This document shows positions 1 through 8,346 of a stretch of 23,610 bases of DNA, one piece after another; positions within the stretch are counted from its first letter, which is position 1, and every line of letters begins with the position of its first letter. The stretch covers positions 1 through 23,610 of the forward strand of contig JANBQS010000272.1 of assembly GCA_027577415.1 (NCBI GenBank), read 5' to 3'. Position numbers and translations under genes: made by a program. The notes under the pieces are model-generated. The model made no database searches. It was not told the DNA's origin and saw only the letters and a list, made by a program, of their open reading frames with translations. The DNA is from Coemansia sp. RSA 922. Its lineage: Eukaryota > Kickxellomycota > Kickxellomycetes > Kickxellales > Kickxellaceae.

Positions 1-2
1 TG

Positions 3-209
3 GAGACTATAAGTGGTAGTCCAAATAATGACAACGACATCTATCTGATATTCATTAATGACCATAGAGTTGCCCATAAGTTGCCCGATGAATTGAAAGC
101 AGCATGCTTCGAGATTCGTTCAAAGCATGGCTCCAATGTCAATATTGTATGTGCTGAAAACGATTATGCCAAATATTACAGAATGGTGCTTCGTATTACC
201 CGTAACTAG
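3..209 (+). CDS. 3' end of an unrecognised protein gene (partial)
   Basis: An open frame enters from the left edge of the window and runs 68 codons to a TAG at 207-209. The visible tail contains the segments IYLIFINDHRVAHKLPDEL and NIVCAENDYAKYY, which look like alternating strands and helices of a soluble globular domain. I do not recognise the family and see no membrane segment. Codon choice is AT-leaning, as in the small gene at 12932 and unlike the GC-richer housekeeping genes beside it. The upstream part lies outside the window, so the start and full length are unknown. The frame is open across the whole available stretch and is followed by AT-rich 3' flanking DNA, which supports a real coding end, but this is moderate evidence only. 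Confidence 0.55.
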   Translation, partial: ETISGSPNNDNDIYLIFINDHRVAHKLPDELKAACFEIRSKHGSNVNIVCAENDYAKYYRMVLRITRN

Positions 210-499
210 TATTGTTTTTTATTCTATTGTTTCTATACACTTTTCTTATTAAATTTATTTCTTGACAATATACAAGAACTACAAGATTTAGCATTCTAAA
301 GTGGCTACGTAGCTCTTCTTGGGACGGTTGTCAGCTCTCTTGCGTAGAAATACTTATGTATTTCATTACCTTCTGATGTTTTTTTTTTTTAAATTTAATG
401 TAATAATTAAGAGAAAACTGCAAAAGAAAAAGTGATGTACATAACATATAGCCTATTCCGCATAATAGCGAATATAGAAAAAAAAGATAAACATATAGT
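210..499. other. Intergenic region between two converging gene ends
   Basis: This AT-rich stretch separates the 3' end of the partial plus-strand gene from the 3' end of the minus-strand RRM gene. It contains T- and A-runs and TTAAAT/TTATTT-like elements suitable for 3' processing in both directions. No coding region or RNA gene is visible. Confidence 0.5.
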
Positions 500-2035
500 C
501 TATGGCGAGTATGTCCGAGGCTGGACCTCAGGAGCAATAGAAAACTCATCATCAAAGTACGAGCTGCTGCCGCCACCACCGCTAGCGTTACTTTGCTTTA
601 CACTCTGTGGGCTAACCGACGTGGGGTCAGCCAACTTCTCGTCATGTGGGTGTGGCAAGTAATCCCACTTACCGCCCTGGTGATCCAAATCATTGTGTCC
701 AGGCGAGATGGACCTTGTCCGATGCGGTGAAGGAGAACGCGAGTTAGAGTAGTGCCGAGGCTGACTCCTCTGGCCATCATCGTCGCCGCTCTGCCATTCT
801 TCACCACTTTCCTTTGTGCGATCAGCATAGTCGACATTGTAACGACCGCGCACATGAGGTGGTGGCGAGCATCTGTCGTGGTGCTGGTTGGGGCCATCGG
901 GGCTAAATCCGTTGCCACTAGAGTTGGACGCTTCATGGTCTGCGTAAGCTCCACGTATGTTGATGTGAGATCCGTGGTTCCTTACATCGCCACCCTGCAT
1001 CCTGCCTCTAAATCCGCGCTCTCTGTAGCCGCCACGAGCAGCCGGGCCATTGTTGCGATCATAGGGCCTTGGCGGTCCTTGGTTAGCCTGTTGGGGACGT
1101 GTGCGGGCTGGTCCGGTAGGTGGCCTGCGGTCTACATTAGCGCCAGAGTTGTTCCAGCGCGGGCCTCCCGGATAACCACCATTGCCTTCTCCAGGGCGGG
1201 CACCGCGGGGGACTGCACGTTGGTTGGCACCGTTTCCAAACTGGCGAGGCGCATCATGTGGGTGACGGGCATTCGGTCTTTTATCCGATGCATAGTTGTC
1301 CTTGTAATCAGGCTTGTCAGCCATTGGGTACGACTTGAATTTGTCGTTTGCATACTGTCTGCCCTCGTTACTTCCTCCACGAGACATTGGTGGTGGCGGG
1401 ATGGGCGAAATGGGTGAGACGTCGACGCTAATATCGTCATCAAAGCGAGGGCGTAAGTGAGGTGGAATCTTGGAGTCAAAATGAACTTCGATTCTCTCAC
1501 CGCGTACAAGAGCATGCTGCATGCTGCTGCGAGCGGTAGTTGCACTCATTGAGGCCTCGAATTCGATAAACGCATATCTACATTACCCAAATATACATAA
1601 CCAATTGTATAGATAATTCATACATACTAATCATTTTAGATATATGGAATACAAAAGCGGAAAGAAGAATTGTCGCTACAGTATCATAGTGATCAAAATG
1701 TGGACATCGCAATCTAGTCAACTTACGGGAACTCGTTTGGGCCTCTAGCAATTGGCATCTTAGTACCGACAATCCTTCCAAATCTACAAGTTTATCAAGA
1801 AGGAAAGGTTGTAATATACCAGGTGATAGCCATTATAATTAGAATATTTGTATGCATTCATCAATAGCACATTCATCAGTATCATGGACATCATAATCGA
1901 GATAGATAGGCAACATTGTTTGGCCTTCTTAGCTTATAAATAAACGTACTCTTCAAATTTGGTTGTTAGCTCGCCGTGCCGCACAGCAGCGGGGAATCCG
2001 GTCACGTAAAGCACACGAGAAAATCCGCTTTTCAT
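500..2035 (-). CDS. RRM-domain RNA-binding protein with RG/SR-rich tail (three exons)
   Basis: I reconstruct three exons on the minus strand: 2035-1950, 1783-1727 and 1577-500, joined in frame to give 406 residues. Residues about 8-77 form one RRM. RNP2 is LYVTGFP (about 9-15) and RNP1 is YAFIEFEA (49-56), and exon 2 supplies the central FGRIVG segment. The intron-spanning joins restore an uninterrupted RRM, which is the main evidence for the splice model. The rest is low-complexity: RG/RGG and proline-rich to about residue 250, then acidic patches and an SR-like stretch (SNSRSPSPHRTRSISPG) near residue 330. This layout suits a nuclear mRNA-processing or splicing regulator of the SR/RGG class. 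A specific orthologue cannot be named. The longest single-exon frame starts at an internal Met58 and would cut the RRM in half, so that start is wrong. Confidence 0.85.
1578..1726 (-). other. Intron 2 of the RRM gene
   Basis: The 149-bp intron has a consensus GTAAGT donor (minus strand, beginning at 1726) and a TGTAG acceptor ending at 1578. Removal joins CC to A to make a Pro codon just before RNP1 (NEFP-YAFIEF). Restoring a complete RNP1 motif is strong support. Confidence 0.8.
1784..1949 (-). other. Intron 1 of the RRM gene
   Basis: The 166-bp intron has a GTACGT donor (minus strand, beginning at 1949) and a CTTGTAG acceptor ending at 1784. Removing it joins GA to A, giving a Glu codon inside the RRM and continuing KFEEFGRIVG. 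The splice junctions are inferred from sequence, without transcript data. Confidence 0.75.
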
Positions 2036-2822
2036 TGTTCAGTAAAAAAAATTGGTTAGCGCGCAAAAAAGTATCACGATAGAGTCCGTAGAGAAGAAGG
2101 CAATAAAGAATGGAAAGCGCGTGATGACAGGTAAGAGTCTAGTAAAACAAAAATAGGTCAAATGCAGAGTGTATGGATGTGGCAAGTGCAAGTATGTAAG
2201 AGCGCAGTTACAATTGATGGGGGAGGATGAGATGCTAGGCGCTAATGAAGATGCTGTGGATAAAGTGGTAGAGATGCAAAAAGTGTCAGTAAAATAATGC
2301 AGAAAAGTGGATAGCTAAAAAGTAGTAAATGAGAAAAAAGAGTCCGTCAGCGCCAAGATTCCTCTATTTATCCAAAATAGACCCATCGTGCGCCATGCCA
2401 GGTTGAATTCCCTTTCTCCAGATGCCTCGTTTGTGTCCCCCCTGTCAGGGTGCAAGCAAAAAGGGAATCCAGAAAGGGATCACGCAAAAGATACCACTTC
2501 CTTTTGGTACTAAGAATTAAAAGAGCGCCTTTTTAAACACATGTTTTTCCTTTTCTACTAAGCTAGCATGCCTGCACTTGAAAGAAGCCAAAAAGGCTGC
2601 TTTGTCTGTGTGGCTTTTTACAAAAAAAAAAAAAAGAGACGCTTGGTGCATTTCCTGGCCATAAGTTTGTGCTGATGGTTTAGTGAGCGGGGATGTGCAG
2701 CGGAGGGTGGAGAATCTAGCAAAAAAGCAGTACTTTTTAGCCCGAATCTTTTATTTTTTGTACAAAGAAATACGCTTTTTGGTGGGGGTTTTGTAGCCAC
2801 TTTCTAAAATAAGAGTAGTACT
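2036..2822. promoter_or_regulatory. Long divergent promoter region between the RRM gene and mitochondrial thioredoxin
   Basis: This 787-bp intergenic stretch lies between the starts of two divergently transcribed genes. It contains A-tracts (around 2046 and a 13-base run near 2622), an inverted CCAAT (ATTGG near 2051) and a weak inverted pair, CCCTTTCT near 2410 against AGAAAGGG near 2471. I see no coding region with a family signature, no tRNA, and no clear TATA box for either gene. An RNA gene cannot be excluded by eye. Confidence 0.45.
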
Positions 2823-3323
2823 ATGTTTCGAGTGAAAGCCGCCTTCCAACAGACCGCCAGCCTTTTGGCGCCATGCCGCGCATCTTCCGCACTCCTTACA
2901 GCCAGGCACCGCATCAGTCCCTTACAAAAGCGCCTATACACTGACGAGCAAAACAAGAATGCTAGCGGCGGACGTGTGTTTGAGACTACCACTGCACAGT
3001 TCGACAAGGACGTTCTAGACTCTGAAGTTCCAACCATCGTTGACTTTTATGCCGAGTGGTGCCAGCCCTGCAAAATGCTCGGACCACTCTTATCCAAGGC
3101 GGTGGAGAAGGACGGGCGCGTGAACTTGGCCAAGATCAACGTAGATGAGAATCTCGATTTGGCTGGTGACTACAAAATCAGCTCTCTGCCTACTGTCATG
3201 GCATTCCGTGATGGCGAGCCTGTCGCGGCGTTTATCGGTATGAGACCACCGGCGGCCATTAGTGAGTTTGTCAAAGACATTGCCGAAGGAAACGAGGTCG
3301 GTAGTGCCGGCCGGTCAGCGTAG
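2823..3323 (+). CDS. Mitochondrial thioredoxin
   Basis: This 166-residue protein reduces protein disulfides using the redox-active pair WCQPC (residues 79-83). The active site is preceded by the usual IVDFYAEW strand, with a cis-proline loop SLPTVMAF (cis-Pro about 123) and the NVDEN turn (about 107-110). Residues 1-40 are rich in Arg, Ala and Ser, lack acidic residues and end near RLY, as expected of a mitochondrial targeting sequence. This is why I place it in the matrix, like yeast Trx3. The active site has Gln instead of the usual Gly (CGPC), a tolerated variation in mitochondrial members. The gene is a single exon with an AATAAA element at 3352-3357, and it converges on UTP7 with only 75 bp between the stop codons. 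Confidence 0.92.
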   Translation: MFRVKAAFQQTASLLAPCRASSALLTARHRISPLQKRLYTDEQNKNASGGRVFETTTAQFDKDVLDSEVPTIVDFYAEWCQPCKMLGPLLSKAVEKDGRVNLAKINVDENLDLAGDYKISSLPTVMAFRDGEPVAAFIGMRPPAAISEFVKDIAEGNEVGSAGRSA

Positions 3324-3351
3324 CAACCAGGAAAGGATAATTTTTTGTTCA

Positions 3352-3357
3352 AATAAA
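3352..3357 (+). terminator. Poly(A) signal of the thioredoxin gene
   Basis: A canonical AATAAA lies 29 bp after the thioredoxin stop codon, in the short gap before the convergent UTP7 stop. This position fits 3'-end formation. Confidence 0.55.
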
Positions 3358-3398
3358 CAAATCAGTTTTATATTACTCTACTTTTTCTTGAAATCATG

Positions 3399-5291
3399 CT
3401 AAGCAGTACTGCGCTTCTCGTCGTAGAACCGACCCAGGGCGCCCTTCTCCGACTCTGGAATATTTCTGCGCTTGGCCTCCGACTCTAGCTTCTTTTTCTC
3501 CGCATTCTCAATCTCGTTGAGCTTCTTCAAGTCCATGATATTGTTCAGCCTCTTACGTGCAAAGCGCTTCGCCGTCGAGTTTCTTCCCTTCATCTTATTC
3601 TTGACCTCGTTGTCCAAGTACTTGCCATCGGCCTTATCCTTGGCATACTGCTCGCGCTTGCTCTCCAGCAGTTCGAGCTGACGCTGATCGCGAGAACGAG
3701 GATCCAAACGGCCAATAAAGGTAGGATCCAACTGGATAGTCTCTGGTGCCAGTTTGTCGAGCAATTGTTTAACTTCAGCCTCTTGGCGCTGCTTCGTGGT
3801 CTCAAAGGGATTGGCCACGTAGGCGTCAAAGTTAGGCTCACCAGCACCAGGGATAACAATGGATGAGAGCCCGGAGCTGTGGCCGTATCCAAGTACGTCA
3901 TCGTAGGGAACAAAGCGCACGTCGCTGACAGTCGTAGATGGCAATAGGCGTTTCATGTACGGCGCATCCACCTTGGTTACTAATGCGTCCTTCCACACGG
4001 TGACGTTGGCGCCCCAGCCGGCAGCCAGCAAGCCGCGCTGACTGATATCGAGCGACTGCGCCGGACGCATGGTCGAGTACTCGTGCAGAGCCTTGAAATT
4101 GCGAATATCCCAGACCTTGAGGCTGCCGTCGAGGCCGCTAGTCGCCATATACGTGCCGCTGCGGTCGATAGCCATGGCCTGCACGGGGCCCTTGTGGCAG
4201 AGCATCTTGGCCAGGGGCTGGGACTGACGGGGCGACCACATAGTGACTATGCCATTACCGTGGCCCATATGCACGACGGCGTTGTAGGGGTTGACTTTGA
4301 GTACATGGTTCGGACCGTACCCAGGCTTGTGCTCGCCGATGATCCGCCCCTCAGTCACGTCCTGGTACATGAGGCGTCCAGTCATACCCGTCGACGCCAA
4401 GAGGAAGTGGAAGGGCAAAAAGCCCAACGCCGTGGGCTCGACATGTTTCTGCAGGCAGTGGACTTCAGCACCCGAGTGGTCGTAGATGTAGGCGTACTTT
4501 TTCTGCGCAACAGCAAACAGGTTCTCGTTGTGCAGCCAGCACACGTCGCGGATCGTCTCGCGGACATGGAACTCGGCACCCAGTCTGCCGTTACGCCAGT
4601 CCATTGTAGCCAAATGACCCTTGCGTCCGCCAAGCAAAAGATGGCGGCCGTTGGTAGTATAATCCATGACATAGGGACCGAATTCCTCGAGCTTGAGATC
4701 AAAGATCTTGGCCCTACTGTTGATATCCAAGCTATCCGCCAGCTGATCCTGAGTAACCTTATAAGTGCGCTCCATCTCGCCCTCAGCCTCCAGGTAACCG
4801 GCCTGTTCGGTCAACAGCATCTCGCTACGCGCAGCATCGAGAATGGCAATCTCGCGACGTCTCTTTTCGTGCTCGATTTTGGGCTGAGCCTTTTTGCTAC
4901 GCACCTTTATCGCCGCAGGCTTGTCGTCTCCCATGGTGGGCTTTAGTCCACGTTGGTACTTTTCGGACTTTGCTAGGATCTCCTTTTCGATTGCGTCGAG
5001 CTCTCTCTTCTTCGCCTTTTTGTTGCTGCTGTTGTTGTCTGCGTCCTTGTTAGAGGATTTGGTGCGTTTCTTGCTGTCCCGCCGGTTAGACTTTTTGGCA
5101 GTTGGTGTGCGGTCTGACTTTGCGGGTGCGTCGCGGAGTGTCCGTGGTGCGCGCTCGTTGTCGCTGTTGTCTGCGTTGTCGGCTTGGTCATTGTCTGCCC
5201 GTCCGGCTGTGTGAGAGACATTGCCCTTGGCAAACGACCCGCCCTCCGCCTCCGTGTGCATACGGAGTGATAGTTTATCTGTGGCAGACAT
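3399..5291 (-). CDS. UTP7: UTP7 / WDR46, small-subunit processome WD40 protein
   Basis: This 630-residue nucleolar protein is the UTP7 (human WDR46/BING4) component of the U3 snoRNP/SSU processome, which processes 18S pre-rRNA. The first ~170 residues are charged and Lys-rich (KKSNRRDSKKRTK), typical of nucleolar targeting. WD40 repeats follow, including GTYMATSGLDGSLKVWDIR near the middle. The BING4 C-terminal domain then has the diagnostic YGHSSGLSSIVIPGAGEPNFD segment (shown in parts: GHSSGL, IPGAGEPNFD) and NPFE. The tail is a basic Lys/Arg/Glu-rich helix. Length matches the family (about 550-610). The start is taken at Met 5291: the frame opens further upstream, but those residues are hydrophobic, lie in the AT-rich leader and do not resemble the family. 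It is divergent from UPF3. Confidence 0.93.
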   Translation of the reverse strand: MSATDKLSLRMHTEAEGGSFAKGNVSHTAGRADNDQADNADNSDNERAPRTLRDAPAKSDRTPTAKKSNRRDSKKRTKSSNKDADNNSSNKKAKKRELDAIEKEILAKSEKYQRGLKPTMGDDKPAAIKVRSKKAQPKIEHEKRRREIAILDAARSEMLLTEQAGYLEAEGEMERTYKVTQDQLADSLDINSRAKIFDLKLEEFGPYVMDYTTNGRHLLLGGRKGHLATMDWRNGRLGAEFHVRETIRDVCWLHNENLFAVAQKKYAYIYDHSGAEVHCLQKHVEPTALGFLPFHFLLASTGMTGRLMYQDVTEGRIIGEHKPGYGPNHVLKVNPYNAVVHMGHGNGIVTMWSPRQSQPLAKMLCHKGPVQAMAIDRSGTYMATSGLDGSLKVWDIRNFKALHEYSTMRPAQSLDISQRGLLAAGWGANVTVWKDALVTKVDAPYMKRLLPSTTVSDVRFVPYDDVLGYGHSSGLSSIVIPGAGEPNFDAYVANPFETTKQRQEAEVKQLLDKLAPETIQLDPTFIGRLDPRSRDQRQLELLESKREQYAKDKADGKYLDNEVKNKMKGRNSTAKRFARKRLNNIMDLKKLNEIENAEKKKLESEAKRRNIPESEKGALGRFYDEKRSTA

Positions 5292-5607
5292 GACACAAGA
5301 AAAATATTCAGAATAAAAATAGACAAATAGTAAGCTCGAAATGTGCAAGAAAAGAGAAGCAAAGCTTCTGCGCTAGTTTGCAAAAAAAAAAAAATTTAGT
5401 CCTAGTTTGGATCGACTCGGCTCAATCAAAGTTTAGAACCGAGTTGTTGGCCCTTGTAATTTTGTGGAAGAATCCAAATTGCAATTACGAAAGTGTTCGT
5501 TTGAATGTCCTTCTCCTTTTGCTTTGTCCTCTTTGACAAAGTTGACTTTCTGTGCTATCTCAGTATTTGCATGCTCATTGACTTTAGTTTACCTTTACAG
5601 AACGCGA
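5292..5607. promoter_or_regulatory. Divergent UTP7-UPF3 promoter
   Basis: This 316-bp region drives UTP7 leftward and UPF3 rightward. A 13-base A-run followed by TTTAG (about 5382-5399) resembles the poly(dA:dT)/RRPE-type element common at ribosome-biogenesis promoters, although the match is loose. TTTACCTTTACAG at 5588-5600 looks like a 3' splice site just before the UPF3 ATG and could end a 5'UTR intron, perhaps starting at the GTAAT near 5456. No TATA box is evident. Confidence 0.45.
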
Positions 5608-7644
5608 ATGGATGCTAAGGACCAGCCGACCGGATCAGGCACCGTCGCTGAGGGCTCAGAGCGCAAGGCTGGTAGCAATGCCAGTCGCGGACGAGGAGGA
5701 GGGCGGCGTGGTGGCGCGAACAGTGCTCGACCGCCAGCAGATCCTAATGGGGCTATTGGCGACGAGGGTGCTCCTCGAAGCAGTCGACGTAAGGCAGCCA
5801 GACCGCCGCCACCAACACCACCACTACAGACGCCGGTGCCGCCTCCAGTATCTAGGGGTAATATGGATATTGGTCCAGCAGGCAGAAACCCACCACAGCA
5901 GCGACCGCCTCCTTACCCTCGAGGAGGTGGGCGACCACCCAGGCCAATCACTCCCAAGAACAGGCCCGTTAACCATCCTGGGGGCGCTCCCTCGCCTGCT
6001 GGTTCTGTAGGTGGCAACCCTGTATCTGGCGGTAGTGGACCTAGGCCGTACCGACCCCGTCCGCCACGCCCAGTTAGGCCAATTCATAATGCGACTGCCG
6101 TAGGAGGCGTACCAGCCGTTTCTGACACTACCGCTTTTCATCCTGGCAACAACAGCGCTGAATATGTCAGACCAGTTAGACCGATAAAGGAGTCTCTGCC
6201 ACCTCACACTGTGCAGCCCAGGCCTAGGCCAAGACCCGATCCTACAGTGGGCGCAGGTAATGCGCGAGTGCGGTCCAAGAATAAGCCTGCCGGGAAACCA
6301 GCGGCGGCGGTAGCTGGTCCCAGCGACCCAACCACGGCCGGCGTGCCTAGCTCCGTTACTTCGGCGCTTGTAGCTACGGAGGACCTGTCTGCCCCAGCGC
6401 CCGTGCCAAGGACGCCGCAGAGAGCGCCAGTCAAGCCAAAGGCTGGGCCTAAGGAGAGTCCCAAGAAAAAAGGCGCAGCAAACTACGCGCAAGGCAACAA
6501 GGGCGTGTCTCCTATGGCCAAAGTGGAGAACGGTACGCCGGATACGCCCACTCGAAAGTCCAGTAGAGCTGCTGAGGCCAACGATCCCACGAGTCCTGCA
6601 GCACAGGCCCAGCAGATCGGACAACATCTCCCTCCGTTGAGGCCTGTGGAGCGGAAGCCCGTAACCAAGGTCACTATCCGCTGGCTGCCGGTTGATCTTC
6701 CCGAGCACGTGTTTTGGAAGTCAGTAGAGTCTGCGCTACCCTGGTTCGACCCACAGCATGTCGGTACAGTTGTGCAAAAGGAACGTCAGGTCCTGCTTGG
6801 GCAGAAATCCGACCTTGAGGCGATGGCAGCAGACGTCGGGGCTACGGCCACCACGGAGCCAGACGCTACTGCCGACGAAGGCTCAGTGCCCATGGACGAA
6901 GCAGAAGCCGAGTGCGATGCACAAGCTCCTGTGGCGGCGGCTGATGACATGCCATCACTATCCTTGGGCGCAACGACGACGGTGATGGTAGATGTGTACG
7001 AGAGCGACAACCTATCTCGCCTGGATAGCGAGCCCTACTGGCGTGCGTTTGTTCCTGGCAAGCAGCACCAGTCACGAGCAAAGCCCGCCGACCCATCCCG
7101 CGCGTACATTCTGTTTGCAACTCCAGCCGAGGTCGACCATTTCTATCGGCACTACCACGGTCATGTGTTTAGCAAAAACGGCAATGTGAGCAGAGCTGCT
7201 GTTGAGCTCGCGGCGTTCCAGCATGTGCCCTGGTCGGCTGGCATCAGTGCTGGTGATATGCTTTCTGGGACTATCGATGATGACCCGGATTTTATCGCAT
7301 TCCTTACTATGGATCCCAATGCTATCGCAGATGCTACTGCTGGGGATAGTGTGGCGGTGGCAGGCATCAAGCCGCTTTCCCATGTGTCATATGCGGCCGC
7401 TGCGTCAGCGTCGAATGGGGGATCTGAGGGCGACGCGAAGGGTGCCAAGGAAACTACAACGCCACTTATTAATTACTTGCGCGAACTCAAGAGTAAGGGC
7501 GCTAGGTCTGCTAAAAAGTCGTCTGTGCAAGGTTCTGCCTATGGGAAACCTGCTGCTACGCCGACTTCTTCGCCTGCAAAGACCCCGGTACCGAGCAGGT
7601 CTGGAGATGCAACTCCAAAGAAGCCTCGTCGTCGGAATCGCTAA
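5608..7644 (+). CDS. UPF3: UPF3 (Smg4/UPF3) nonsense-mediated mRNA decay factor
   Basis: This 678-residue protein belongs to the Smg4/UPF3 family, which bridges UPF2 to mRNP complexes in nonsense-mediated decay and shuttles between nucleus and cytoplasm. Residues about 1-345 are low-complexity, with RG-rich and Pro-rich stretches. The UPF3 domain begins with KVTIRWLP (about 354-361). It continues with PYWRAF (476), RAYILF (498-503), the YHGHVFSKNG loop and VELAAFQHVPW, then the signature GTIDDDPDFIAFL (554-566) and the TTPLINYLRELKSK helix. The tail is Lys/Arg/Ser-rich. A ~94-residue acidic, Ala-rich insertion (382-475) splits the domain. Met at 5608 is chosen because the upstream in-frame extension has no ATG and is probably 5'UTR or intron. 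A C-terminal EJC-binding motif is not obvious. Confidence 0.88.
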   Translation: MDAKDQPTGSGTVAEGSERKAGSNASRGRGGGRRGGANSARPPADPNGAIGDEGAPRSSRRKAARPPPPTPPLQTPVPPPVSRGNMDIGPAGRNPPQQRPPPYPRGGGRPPRPITPKNRPVNHPGGAPSPAGSVGGNPVSGGSGPRPYRPRPPRPVRPIHNATAVGGVPAVSDTTAFHPGNNSAEYVRPVRPIKESLPPHTVQPRPRPRPDPTVGAGNARVRSKNKPAGKPAAAVAGPSDPTTAGVPSSVTSALVATEDLSAPAPVPRTPQRAPVKPKAGPKESPKKKGAANYAQGNKGVSPMAKVENGTPDTPTRKSSRAAEANDPTSPAAQAQQIGQHLPPLRPVERKPVTKVTIRWLPVDLPEHVFWKSVESALPWFDPQHVGTVVQKERQVLLGQKSDLEAMAADVGATATTEPDATADEGSVPMDEAEAECDAQAPVAAADDMPSLSLGATTTVMVDVYESDNLSRLDSEPYWRAFVPGKQHQSRAKPADPSRAYILFATPAEVDHFYRHYHGHVFSKNGNVSRAAVELAAFQHVPWSAGISAGDMLSGTIDDDPDFIAFLTMDPNAIADATAGDSVAVAGIKPLSHVSYAAAASASNGGSEGDAKGAKETTTPLINYLRELKSKGARSAKKSSVQGSAYGKPAATPTSSPAKTPVPSRSGDATPKKPRRRNR

Positions 7645-8346
7645 AAAAGACTCCACATTTACCTGTGTGGCTAGACTCGGGCACCGGCTTGCAGCTGTTA
7701 CTTGGATAAGCCATGCTGACCTGTGAGTTTTTCTTTTCGTCTCTCCATTCGGTCATGACATTGTCCTTTTTTACAAGGCGTGGCGTGTGCTCCACATAAG
7801 ATGCCGCGAGATGTAGTGCTCAGCCATGCATGTTCTTGTAAAAAAAAAAGGGGGGGAGGTGGCCACGGGAATTGCTTTTCATCTTCATAATGAAGACGGC
7901 TTGTATCTTTCTTTTTTTGGAACAAATATATATACTTGGCACATGCTGGCTTGTACACCAAGGTTTCATGTCTACTTTGCTGTTCGTAACCATCTGTAAC
8001 TATTGGAGTATAAAGTTCTAGTCTCCCTTCCCCGCGTTTGTTATTTTATTTCTCTCCTCTCCCCGCAATATTTTTTCTACCACGTTGGGTGCCAGATACC
8101 TGGTTATACTTGCGAGATATCTGGACTTGCTCCACGCCTCTCCATGTCTTGGATTATATTACATGCTCTATAGCCAGTCCTCCACACATACATAGCACTT
8201 GCAACTAGCATTTTTTTTTGGCGCTCATCATCGCAAAAAAAAAAAAAAAAAAACCTTTGGATTTTATATTTCGCATCACTTTTTATTATTTATTGTTCTT
8301 TCTTTTCGGGTGGATATATTATTATTGTTACATCTCTTGTAGCGGG
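7645..8346. other. Intergenic region and leader upstream of the carboxypeptidase gene
   Basis: The 702-bp stretch contains the UPF3 3' flank and the carboxypeptidase promoter/leader. Long homopolymers are prominent: a run of A then G near 7841-7857, T-runs near 8211, and an 18-base A-run near 8236-8253. A 7-bp inverted pair, CCAGATA (8092-8098) and TATCTGG (8118-8124), could form a small hairpin. No gene is supported here. An in-frame extension of the carboxypeptidase reaches 8218 but lacks an ATG. Confidence 0.45.

Noticed and set aside
752..1417. Open frame of 221 codons on the plus strand
   Set aside because: It lies antisense to the low-complexity RG/SR exon of the RRM gene and has no family features. 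GC-rich repeats keep the opposite frame open.
2113..2215. Possible C/D snoRNA (GTGATGA box near 2119)
   Set aside because: No CTGA D box occurs at a suitable distance downstream, and no terminal stem is visible.
4083..4946. Open frame of 287 codons antisense to UTP7
   Set aside because: The UTP7 frame shows WD40 repeats and the BING4 C-terminal signature, while this one shows nothing recognisable.
5464..5607. N-terminal membrane-like extension of UPF3
   Set aside because: The in-frame extension begins at a GTG without any ATG and is hydrophobic, unlike UPF3 proteins, and it ends at a splice-acceptor-like sequence.
5824..6708. Open frame of 294 codons antisense to UPF3
   Set aside because: It mirrors the Pro/Arg-rich N-terminal part of UPF3 and has no domain signature, so it is a compositional shadow.
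8218..8346. N-terminal extension of the carboxypeptidase
   Set aside because: It begins at a TTG, is encoded by an A-homopolymer, and would bury the signal peptide that starts at the ATG at 8347.
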